Assembly (NCBI GenBank): GCA_937895975.1
Contig: CALBLG010000158.1
Span: 1 to 24,103 of the forward strand
DNA: 24,103 bases
Reading direction: 5' to 3'
DNA from: an uncultured Slackia sp.
Lineage (GTDB): Bacteria > Actinomycetota > Coriobacteriia > Coriobacteriales > Eggerthellaceae
Below, piece by piece: positions 1 through 6,184 of the stretch. Made by a program: the position numbers and the translations under genes. Each line of letters begins with the position of its first letter. Position 1 is the first letter of the stretch. The notes beneath the pieces were generated by a model. The model did no database searches, was not told the DNA's origin, and worked only from the letters and a program-made list of their open reading frames with translations.

Positions 1-684
1 GAAATACGCCACAGCCATGAACGGCACGAGCTTCTCGGCCACGCTGGAAATGGACTTCACGCCGCCGAAGATGACCAACGCCACGGCGATGGAAATCACC
101 AGCGCGATGAGCCAATCGGGGATGCCCGGGAAGCTCGACTCGACGATGCCCGTAATGGCGGCCGATTGCACCGCCGAACCCGTGCCGATGGTGGCGACGA
201 CGGCGAACGCCGCGAATGCCACCGCGCCGAGCTTCGCCCACCACGGCACGCTGCCGTCGCGGCGTTTGAACGCGCGCTCCCACGCATACATCGCGCCGCC
301 AAGCATCTCGCCCTTGTGGTCTTTCACGCGATACTTCACCGAGGCGTACACCTCGCAGTACTTCGTGGCGATGCCGAACACGCCAGTGAGCCACATCCAG
401 AACACCGCGCCCGGGCCGCCCGCGATGATGGCCGTGGCCACGCCCACGATGGAGCCTGTGCCAATGGTGCCGGCGAGCGCCGTGACCAGCGCGCCGAATT
501 GGCTCACATCGCCCTCGGCGCCTTCGTCTTTGGTGAGCGACATCTTGATTGCAGCCGGGAGCTTGCGCTGAATGCAGCCAGTGCGGATGGTGAGGAAGAT
601 ATGCGAGCCCAAAAGCAGGCAGATCATCGCTGGGCCCCACACGACGGCATCGATTTGGTTGAGTGCATTAATTATCGTATCCAT
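1..684 (-). CDS. Sodium:alanine/glycine symporter (AGCS family), 3' end cut by window edge
   Basis: Translating the minus strand from the ATG at 684 gives 228 residues open to the window edge, so the C-terminal half of a typical 450-500 aa protein is missing. The family hallmark is clear at about residues 73-97: GTGSIVGVATAI, then GGPGAVFWMW and GIATKYCEVY. The first segment (VVWGPAMICLLLGSHIFLTI, then RTG) is the usual first AGCS helix. Family knowledge: these inner-membrane carriers take up alanine or glycine with Na+. The AGCS motif usually reads GxGNIxGVATAI; here the Asn is Ser. No good Shine-Dalgarno precedes the ATG, but the N-terminus aligns with family members, so the start is plausible. 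Substrate cannot be told from sequence. Confidence 0.9.
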   Translation of the reverse strand, partial: MDTIINALNQIDAVVWGPAMICLLLGSHIFLTIRTGCIQRKLPAAIKMSLTKDEGAEGDVSQFGALVTALAGTIGTGSIVGVATAIIAGGPGAVFWMWLTGVFGIATKYCEVYASVKYRVKDHKGEMLGGAMYAWERAFKRRDGSVPWWAKLGAVAFAAFAVVATIGTGSAVQSAAITGIVESSFPGIPDWLIALVISIAVALVIFGGVKSISSVAEKLVPFMAVAYF

Positions 685-988
685 GAAGAGCAACTATATC
701 ACTCGATGCAGCAAACCCGCATCGCTGCAGGGTTATGCCATCAAATCGAAAGAAACGACGATGTCTTCACAGATATTGATAGCTAGTTATCTTCATAGCA
801 TACTAGCTGTAATCCGATTCTTCCTATTCAAATCGGTCGAAGCAATAAACGATGGCCTGGCCGTCGGGTGGCCGCACGGACAAGATATCGACCCATGTTG
901 GATATATAAGGAAGGCATTCCGACGTAGCAGGAAATCGGAATTCGATGGCATCGAATCCTGATTTCGCGTTTATACGCTCCACGCATT
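685..988. other. AT-rich intergenic region with nested palindromes
   Basis: About 300 bases without a convincing gene, between the symporter and the first split-barrel gene, and noticeably richer in A+T than its surroundings. It must hold the symporter promoter, but I see no clean -35/-10 pair. Visible structure: AGCTAGT (781-787) and ACTAGCT (802-808) form a perfect inverted repeat with a 14-nt centre, and 778-791 is itself a near-palindrome. These could be operator sites. GC-rich hairpins that can pair in alternative ways lie at about 702-734. No glycine riboswitch or T-box signature was found. Confidence 0.5.
933..965. repeat. Imperfect palindrome downstream of the first split-barrel gene
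   Basis: ATTCGATG (941-948) and CATCGAAT (950-957) flank a single G. The outer parts (933-940 and 958-965) continue the pairing with one G.U pair and one mismatch, giving 16-nt arms. It starts about 24 nt past the stop codon of the minus-strand gene at 989, so it may act as a terminator or 3' stabiliser. No T-run follows on the minus strand. A protein-binding palindrome is the alternative. Confidence 0.4.
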
Positions 989-1408
989 CTAGAACTCGAA
1001 CCTACGCTCGCTGCCGTCGATGTCGCAGATGCGGCACGTGCCGTTTTTCACGCTGAAAAACGCCAGGCGCCCGTCGTTGGGCGAATCGTGGTGCTCGCCG
1101 ATGCCCACCATGTGTTCGAAGCCCGCTTGACGCACTTCGGCCGGACACGCGGCGTCGTCGGCAAGCTCCGCCTGGCCCGACACCACGATCCAGCACTCGC
1201 CTGGTTTCCAACCCGAAAGCTCGAACTTCGCGTTGCGCTCCAACTCGCGCCACACGTCTTTGTCACGCGACGTGGAAAACCACAGCTTGTCATCGGCCGC
1301 CGCCGCGAACGAGAACGGCCGGACACGCGGCTGCGTGGGATCTTCCGCATCGATGGTCGCCAAATACCAGGCTGGAATGCTCGTCAAATACTTCACGATT
1401 TCGTCCAT
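989..1408 (-). CDS. Pyridoxamine 5'-phosphate oxidase-like (split-barrel, FMN-binding) protein
   Basis: A 139-residue protein with the start of a split beta-barrel flavin domain: IPAWYLATIDAEDPTQPRVR, then PFSF, a KLWFSTSRDKDVWRELERN strand-helix unit and a C-terminal FFSVKNGTCRICD. Members usually bind FMN (or F420/heme in relatives) as dimers and reduce or bind small molecules; the specific activity is unknown. The ATG has a good ribosome-binding site (AAGGAG, 7 nt upstream). It is a tandem paralogue of the gene at 1658-2083 (shared IPAWYLAT / VPAWYLAT, VRPFSF, GEHxDxPNDxxLxFFSV) and lies downstream of a flavin-import operon on the same strand, which fits an FMN-dependent protein. Cytoplasmic; no signal peptide. 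Confidence 0.8.
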   Translation of the reverse strand: MDEIVKYLTSIPAWYLATIDAEDPTQPRVRPFSFAAAADDKLWFSTSRDKDVWRELERNAKFELSGWKPGECWIVVSGQAELADDAACPAEVRQAGFEHMVGIGEHHDSPNDGRLAFFSVKNGTCRICDIDGSERRFEF

Positions 1409-1442
1409 TAAGCCGCTCCTTGCAAGAAAAATTGCCTTCCGT

Positions 1443-1606
1443 TGGCAAAAAAGCCGAGGTTTGCAGCGATTTTCCTGAGTTTTGCGCGCAACAGCTCAAG
1501 CGGCTATCACATTTTCCCAGCTCAGAAAAACCCACTAAAGACCACCCATAGCCACACAGGCCCATTCGGCAGAAAATCACTGCAAACCTCGGAATTTCTG
1601 CCATTC
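1443..1606. repeat. Inverted-repeat element between the paralogues (MITE-like)
   Basis: Arms 1454-1474 and 1572-1592 are reverse complements over 21 nt with one mismatch; weaker similarity (TGGCA / TGCCA) extends outward to about 1443 and 1605. The 97-nt centre contains a second palindrome, TTGCGCGCAA near 1482-1491. No open frame of note and no clear target-site duplication. It could be a miniature mobile element or a long RNA hairpin between the two genes. The core AAAATCRCTGC recurs in the repeats at 5978-6005 and 6155-6182. Confidence 0.55.
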
Positions 1607-1657
1607 AAAGCCCGAAAACCTTGCGGGCCCTGAAAACCGTCTACTACTCGAACGAAC

Positions 1658-2083
1658 CTACAGCTCCACCGACACCCATTCATCATGGTCGCAAATCCAG
1701 GCTTGCGGCTGCTCGACGCTGAAAAACACCAGCGTATCGTCGTTGGGGCCATCATAATGCTCGCCGAGCCCTTCCAGATGTTGCCAGCCGGCCTCGCGCA
1801 TTTCGGGCGACGCCGCATCCACCAAGCCCGCCTTGCCGCGCAGAATAAGCCAGCCGTGCCCCGGCCACCACGACGTGGCCTCGAACAACTGGTTTTGCAG
1901 AAGCTCTTGCCACACGTCTTTCGTGGTGGCCGTCACAAACCAGATTTTGCCATCTTGGATTTGCGCGAACGAGAACGGCCGCACATGCGGCTGCCCGTCG
2001 ACGCTCGTCGCCAAATACCATGCAGGCACGGCGGTCAAATACTGAAGCACCTTTTCAATGCCCTGGGGAAGCTTTTCGTCCAT
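1658..2083 (-). CDS. Pyridoxamine 5'-phosphate oxidase-like (split-barrel, FMN-binding) protein, paralogue
   Basis: 141 residues with the same fold and motifs as the gene at 989-1408: VPAWYLATSVDGQPHVRPFS near residues 18-37, a KIWFVTATTKDVWQELLQNQ segment, and GEHYDGPNDDTLVFFSVEQP close to the end. The protein is expected to be a cytoplasmic flavin-binding dimer of unknown substrate. The ATG at 2083 is preceded by AAGGAG at 9 nt, and by a small GC hairpin at 2102-2118. It follows ecfT by 145 nt on the same strand, so it may be read through from the riboflavin-import operon or have its own promoter. The two paralogues differ mainly in the middle and C-terminus, suggesting an old tandem duplication. 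Confidence 0.8.
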   Translation of the reverse strand: MDEKLPQGIEKVLQYLTAVPAWYLATSVDGQPHVRPFSFAQIQDGKIWFVTATTKDVWQELLQNQLFEATSWWPGHGWLILRGKAGLVDAASPEMREAGWQHLEGLGEHYDGPNDDTLVFFSVEQPQAWICDHDEWVSVEL

Positions 2084-2101
2084 TGCTCTAATCTCCTTAA
2101 C

Positions 2102-2118
2102 GCCGCCAAAACGGCGGC
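2102..2118 (-). other. GC hairpin between ecfT and the split-barrel gene
   Basis: GCCGCC (2102-2107) and GGCGGC (2113-2118) pair around a five-base loop. On the minus strand it sits just upstream of the AAGGAG ribosome-binding site at 2094-2099. No T-run follows, so it is more a leader hairpin or processing site than a standard terminator. Confidence 0.4.
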
Positions 2119-2228
2119 TCTCCTATTGGCGCTGCTCGATGCCATCCTTGCAATCGCCCTTAAAACGACCCAGCGCAAGGCCCAACCGCAAGCGTGCCTC
2201 GCACATGAAAGGCACTTGGCGGCGACTA

Positions 2229-3029
2229 TTACAGCAGCATGTTCGCGGCGATGACGCCCGCCGCCAGCACCGCAAACGCAGCAAGCGCGTACGCGTCGTA
2301 GACGGAATAGTGCAGCGGATGCAGCCTGGTGCGACCCGCTTCGCCGTGATAACAGCGTGCGTCCATGGCCGAGGACAGCACCTCGGCATGGCGGAACACG
2401 CTCGCGAACAGCGGGATGGTGACGCTCGAAAGCATGCGCAGGCCCTTCACGGGGCTGCCGTCGAGTGCGGCGCCGCGGCTGATTTGCGCGTGGTACACAT
2501 CCACGAGCTCGGTGGCGAACTGCGGCATGAATCGCAGCGCGATGCCCATAATCATGCCAAGCTCGTGCGCCGGCACGCCGAAGCGCTCAAGCGGCCCAAG
2601 CAGCCGTTCGAAGGCCGCCGTCAAGTCAAGCGTTGTGGTGGTCATGGTGATGAGGCTCATGCCCATCATCATTAAAATAATGCGGCACCCAATGAACAAA
2701 CACGAACGCACGCTGCCCGTGCTAATTTCGATGATGCCCCACTTGAACAGCGTTTCACCGCTTTGGTCGACGAACAAATTCAGCAGCGCGCAGATGAGCG
2801 CGATAGCCATAAGCGGCGCCAACGAGCGCATGGCCTTGCCAAACGGAATGCGCGACACGGCATACAGAAAGCCGACGAACACGGCGATAACCGCAAGTCC
2901 CGCGAAATCCCGCGCGCACAAAGCCGCAAGCAGGAACACGAACCCCAGCACCAGCTTCGTGCGCGCATCGCACTTATGAAGCGGGCTTTCCCCAGGGTAA
3001 TAACTTCCGAAAGAGAACACCTCGTTCAT
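2229..3029 (-). CDS. ecfT: ECF transporter transmembrane component EcfT
   Basis: Start at ATG 3029 gives 266 residues beginning MNEVFSFGSYYPGESPLHKC, the typical EcfT opening with an x-D-x-R-x-K turn just after (CDARTK). Several hydrophobic helices follow. The two coupling-helix motifs that contact the ATPases are seen as QISRGAAL and MDARCYHG, near residues 170-230. EcfT joins the substrate-binding S protein to the ATP-hydrolysing EcfA subunits in energy-coupling-factor vitamin importers. The start codon overlaps the stop of the upstream ecfA gene as ATGA, which indicates translational coupling, and a longer upstream frame is rejected for that reason. Last gene of the riboflavin-import operon. 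Confidence 0.9.
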   Translation of the reverse strand: MNEVFSFGSYYPGESPLHKCDARTKLVLGFVFLLAALCARDFAGLAVIAVFVGFLYAVSRIPFGKAMRSLAPLMAIALICALLNLFVDQSGETLFKWGIIEISTGSVRSCLFIGCRIILMMMGMSLITMTTTTLDLTAAFERLLGPLERFGVPAHELGMIMGIALRFMPQFATELVDVYHAQISRGAALDGSPVKGLRMLSSVTIPLFASVFRHAEVLSSAMDARCYHGEAGRTRLHPLHYSVYDAYALAAFAVLAAGVIAANMLL

Positions 3030-4843
3030 CGAGCGCCCCCATCCAAAGCCACGGCGATGGCCGCCGCGAGCGAATCGATGGAGTACAACACGTCGCCTGC
3101 GATAGGCACGCCCGCATCGATAAGCGCGTATGCCATGCGTTGCGGCGCGGGCAGCCCCAGACCAATCTCGTTGAGCTTTTCGGCATGCATGAACACGCGG
3201 CTCGGCGTGCCCTCGCGCACCACGCGGCCTTCTTTCAACACCATCACGCGGTCGCACAGCGCGGCCAAATCGTCCATGCTGTGCGACACCATAACCACCG
3301 TGGTGCCCTGCTCGTGCAGGCCGGAAATAAGCTCGAGGAACTCGCGGCGCGCAACCGGGTCGAGCCCAGCCACCGGTTCGTCAAGCACCAGCACCTCGGG
3401 TTCCATGGCGAGCACGCCCGCGAACGCCACGCGACGCTGCTGGCCGCCCGAAAGCTCGAACGGGCTCGCATCGCGCAAGGCTTCCACGTCGAGATTCACG
3501 CGCGCGAGAGAATCGGCCACGCGGCGCTCCACCTCGTCGGCGGAAAAGCCCAGGTTGCGCGGCCCGAACGCCACATCGTCGAACACGGTTGCCGCGAACA
3601 ACTGTCGCTCGGGATACTGGAACACCACGCCCACGCGGCCTTTCGCCGAGGCCGATGCCTTTTTGTCGGCCAAATCGCGCCCGCCGACCAACACCCGTCC
3701 CACGCTTGGATGCAGCAGGCCGTTCATATGCTGGATGAGCGTCGATTTGCCCGAACCCGTATGCCCCGCAATGCCCAAAAATTCACCGCGGCGCACCGTC
3801 AAATCCACATTGTGCAGCGCCCACACGGCATCGGGGTCGTTTCCCCACTTCGCGCGCTCGGCAACCGCGTCGCGCCTCTTCTTGCGGCCGCGTTCTTTAC
3901 TGGATTTCGTGTAGCTGAACGACACGTCCTCGAATTGCAACAGAACTTCGCCTTGACCGACATCCTCGGCAGCATCGTCGGCTGGGGCAATGCGGCGCTC
4001 GCGCCCAGACTCGTCCAACACGCCCGCCGCTTTCGCCATGCCGACGATTTGGCTCACCATGGCATCCTCGGCTACATGGGGAACCGCCGCCACGCCTGTA
4101 GCCTGCAGCGCAAGCCCCAGCTGACATGAATACGGCACGTCAAGGTTAAGTTTCGCCAGCTCATCGGCACGCGTCAGCACTTCTTCGGGAGCGCCCTCGC
4201 ATGCAATGCGGCCCGCGTTCATCACGACGACGCGGTCGGCCAGCGCGGCCTCTTCCATGTAATGAGTGATCATGACGATGGTCATGCCGCGGCCGTTCAG
4301 CTCGCGGCACACGCGCATCAGGCCCTTGCGGCCGCGCGGGTCGAGCATGGAAGACGCCTCATCCAGGATAAGCACGCGCGGCTGCATGGCCAGCACGCCC
4401 GCAATGGCCACGCGCTGCTTCTGGCCGCCCGAAAGCGCGTGGGTTTCGTGGCGTTCGAAGCCCACCAGGCCCACTTTCTTCAGCGCGGCCTTCACGCGCT
4501 CGGCGATTTCGGCCGTGGGAACGCCCAGGTTTTCCGGGCCAAACGCCACATCGTCCTCCACGAGCGAAGCCACCAGCTGGTCGTCGGGGTTCTGGAACAC
4601 CATGCCAGCCGTCGAGCGCACGTCGTAAACGAACTCGTCGTCGGCCGTGTCGTGCCCGTCCACGACCACCGTGCCCTCGTCGGGCACGAGCAGCGCGTTC
4701 ATATGCTTGGCGATCGTCGATTTGCCCGAGCCGTTGCCGCCCAAAATGCACACGAACTCGCCGTCGGCGATATGCAGGCTCACGCCGTCGAGCACGAAGC
4801 GCTCACCATCGTAGGTGAATCGAACGTTGGAACAATCAATCAT
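3026..4843 (-). CDS. ecfA: Fused energy-coupling factor double ATPase (EcfA1-EcfA2)
   Basis: 605 residues with two complete ABC ATPase domains. Domain 1: Walker A GGNGSGKST at 35-43, Q-loop FQNPDDQ, signature LSGGQKQR at 137-144, Walker B VLILDEA at 157-163, switch His194. Domain 2: Walker A GHTGSGKST at 360-368, Q-loop FQYPERQ, signature LSGGQQRR at 464-471, Walker B VLVLDEP at 484-490, and the switch His of VSHSMDD. ECF ATPases are usually two separate genes; here they are one chain with a roughly 60-residue linker. Domain 2 has a lysine/arginine-rich insert at about 312-340. ATG 4843 was chosen because AAGGG lies 7 nt upstream; an upstream ATG at 4858 lacks a site. Powers import by the S component encoded 5'. 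Confidence 0.9.
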   Translation of the reverse strand: MIDCSNVRFTYDGERFVLDGVSLHIADGEFVCILGGNGSGKSTIAKHMNALLVPDEGTVVVDGHDTADDEFVYDVRSTAGMVFQNPDDQLVASLVEDDVAFGPENLGVPTAEIAERVKAALKKVGLVGFERHETHALSGGQKQRVAIAGVLAMQPRVLILDEASSMLDPRGRKGLMRVCRELNGRGMTIVMITHYMEEAALADRVVVMNAGRIACEGAPEEVLTRADELAKLNLDVPYSCQLGLALQATGVAAVPHVAEDAMVSQIVGMAKAAGVLDESGRERRIAPADDAAEDVGQGEVLLQFEDVSFSYTKSSKERGRKKRRDAVAERAKWGNDPDAVWALHNVDLTVRRGEFLGIAGHTGSGKSTLIQHMNGLLHPSVGRVLVGGRDLADKKASASAKGRVGVVFQYPERQLFAATVFDDVAFGPRNLGFSADEVERRVADSLARVNLDVEALRDASPFELSGGQQRRVAFAGVLAMEPEVLVLDEPVAGLDPVARREFLELISGLHEQGTTVVMVSHSMDDLAALCDRVMVLKEGRVVREGTPSRVFMHAEKLNEIGLGLPAPQRMAYALIDAGVPIAGDVLYSIDSLAAAIAVALDGGAR

Positions 4844-4911
4844 GATCGAACCCTTCATATACAAGGAAAGCCCGGTCGCGCACGAGGCGCGAACCGAGCG
4901 CAAACCATAGG

Positions 4912-5511
4912 CTATTTAGCAGAAGCGCGACCCTTGACCTGCTTCTTCTTCGGGGTAATGAGGTTCGAGATGGCCTTGTACACCACGAGCGTCAGTACGG
5001 AATTCAAAATTGTCTTCAGCAAATTGAACGGGAGCACCGCCGGAAGCATGAGCGGCAAAATGACGTCGACGCTGCCATACCAGAACCACACGCCGATGGT
5101 GAGGTTCGCCACGAGGGAGCCGAGCGTGGCCAGCACGCAGCCAAGCGCCAAGCCCAGAATGGCGCCCTTGTAGGTGTGCATCTTCTTATACACGAGCGCC
5201 GCCGGAAGCACGTAGAACACCGTTGCCACGATATTCATCAGCGCGCCCACCCAGTCGCCCGTGATAAGCGCGTGAATGACAATCGCCAGGCCGCCCACCG
5301 CAACGCCGGGGCCCGCGCCGTACGCGAAGCCAACGACCATCGCGGGAACAAGCGAGGGATCATACGTCAGAAACGGCGCCGCCGGAAGCAGTGGAATTTG
5401 CACGAACATGAACAACGCGCTGATGGCGCACATAAGCGCCATGGTCACGAGTTGCTTCGTGTCCCACCGATTCGTGTTCTGAAATTGGACATGACGAGAC
5501 TGCTCAGACAT
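4912..5511 (-). CDS. ribU: ECF transporter S component, riboflavin (RibU-like)
   Basis: 199 residues, very hydrophobic, about six membrane helices, ending in a basic tail. The pattern TMALMCAISALFMFVQIPLL, then PFLTYDPSLVPAMVVGFAYG and GALMNIVATVFYVLPAALVY, matches the RibU type of ECF substrate-binding membrane proteins, which bind riboflavin with high affinity. An FMN riboswitch directly upstream supports riboflavin as the cargo. Start: ATG 5511 has a near-perfect AGGTGATC ribosome-binding site 2 nt upstream. The in-frame ATG at 5532 lies within the conserved 3' end of the riboswitch and is rejected. First gene of the operon with ecfA and ecfT. Confidence 0.9.
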   Translation of the reverse strand: MSEQSRHVQFQNTNRWDTKQLVTMALMCAISALFMFVQIPLLPAAPFLTYDPSLVPAMVVGFAYGAGPGVAVGGLAIVIHALITGDWVGALMNIVATVFYVLPAALVYKKMHTYKGAILGLALGCVLATLGSLVANLTIGVWFWYGSVDVILPLMLPAVLPFNLLKTILNSVLTLVVYKAISNLITPKKKQVKGRASAK

Positions 5512-5522
5512 GAGATCACCTG

Positions 5523-5700
5523 CCTCTTCCATCCGGACTTTGACCGTTGGTTTTGGACTCTCACCAAATCAGCCTTGCCGGCGCGCCAACGCCGGAAGGG
5601 TCGCGGACTGCCGATTCGCGCACGGCCCAGATGCCGAGCGCCCGCGAGCCCTTTGCCCGCGGCCGGTTCACCGCCAGTGGGGAATTCCACCCCGCCCTGA
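5523..5700 (-). promoter_or_regulatory. FMN riboswitch (RFN element)
   Basis: Read on the minus strand, the RFN consensus blocks occur in order: GGGCGGGGTGGAATTCCC, then ACTGGCGGTGAACCGGC, CAGTCCGCGACCC, GATTTGGTGAGAGTCC, and finally AAAGTCCGGATGGAAGAGG. The GC-rich variable arm lies at about 5625-5660. Known role: binds FMN and shuts down riboflavin synthesis or uptake genes. The aptamer ends about 12 nt before the ribU start, with the ribosome-binding site in between and no room for a terminator hairpin, so I infer translational control. The outermost P1 helix looks weak (mostly G.U pairs). Confidence 0.95.
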
Positions 5701-5713
5701 AACAGCGAAACCG

Positions 5714-5742
5714 ATGTTAGCACTGGTTTGCTTGCCTGTGAA
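5714..5742 (-). promoter_or_regulatory. Promoter of the riboflavin-import operon
   Basis: Minus-strand -35 TTCACA (5742-5737), 17-nt spacer, -10 TAACAT (5719-5714). Transcription would begin about 5-8 nt later, just ahead of the riboswitch, which strongly supports the placement. Confidence 0.65.
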
Positions 5743-6074
5743 GTGCTTTATTCAACTAAAGCGTTTGCTTATCGGTTGCAGGCGAATCGATTGGAAGCCG
5801 CATCTGGTTTATCCGAATTTGCAATATGCAAAAGATGCACATTGACTTCCTTTGGGATTCCTGCCCCCTAAAGGCATTTATATGTGCCAAACGCCCCGAC
5901 CATTTGACGCATACAACGCAGGGTGGTTCCGAGCCAAGTCACACTAGCGACGTTTTTGGCCAATTCGCAAACCCATGCTGGTCAAAATCACCGCTAATGC
6001 GAAACTAACGACGCCGAATTGCGCTCTCGACAATCCATTTTTTGGCATTTTCTCGGAGAAATGTCCCTCCCAGC
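5743..6074. other. Non-coding region between ribU promoter and glmU terminator
   Basis: About 330 bases with no supported gene; base composition is more A+T-rich than nearby genes. A short plus-strand frame (5826-6008) has no ribosome-binding site or recognisable product. The main visible structure is the first copy of the direct repeat (5951-6005). Confidence 0.5.
5951..6005. repeat. Direct repeat, copy 1
   Basis: The right part (5978-6005) matches 6155-6182 at 25 of 28 positions, sharing CTGGTCAAAATCAC at its start and TGCGAAAC at its end. The left part (TTTTTGGCC... CGCAAAC) is more loosely related to 6129-6150. Each copy can fold, as TTTTTGRCC pairs with GGTCAAAA. Probably a member of an interspersed intergenic repeat family. 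Confidence 0.6.
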
Positions 6075-6106
6075 AAAAAAAGCGGCCCCGATTGCTCGGA
6101 ACCGCT
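6075..6106 (-). terminator. Intrinsic terminator of glmU
   Basis: On the minus strand an 11-bp stem (two G.U pairs) closed by a GCAA tetraloop spans 6106-6081 and is followed by seven T residues (6081-6075). It lies about 80 nt past the glmU stop, with repeat copy 2 in between. Confidence 0.85.
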
Positions 6107-6126
6107 TCGAAATTTTCACACTGGCG

Positions 6127-6182
6127 CGATTTTTGACCGCAAACGCGAACATCCCTGGTCAAAATCACTGCTGTTGCGAAAC
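6127..6182. repeat. Direct repeat, copy 2
   Basis: Second copy of the element at 5951-6005, ending 2 nt from the glmU stop codon. GATTTTTGACC (6128-6138) pairs with GGTCAAAATC (6157-6166), so the glmU transcript would carry a hairpin here before the true terminator. Confidence 0.6.
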
Positions 6183-6184
6183 GC

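Noticed and set aside
793..987. Possible 64-residue gene on the minus strand
   Set aside because: No ribosome-binding site, no recognisable features, and it covers the palindrome at 933-965.
685..988. Glycine riboswitch upstream of the AGCS symporter
   Set aside because: Such genes often have one, but none of the gcvT-motif conserved blocks are present.
2763..3914. Long plus-strand open frame opposite ecfT/ecfA
   Set aside because: Fully overlaps two well-supported genes and encodes Ser/Arg-rich sequence without motifs.
5512..5532. ATG at 5532 as start of ribU
   Set aside because: It is the conserved GGATGG of the FMN riboswitch; the ATG at 5511 has an excellent ribosome-binding site.
5826..6008. 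Possible 60-residue gene on the plus strand
   Set aside because: No ribosome-binding site, mixed composition, and it runs through a direct repeat copy.
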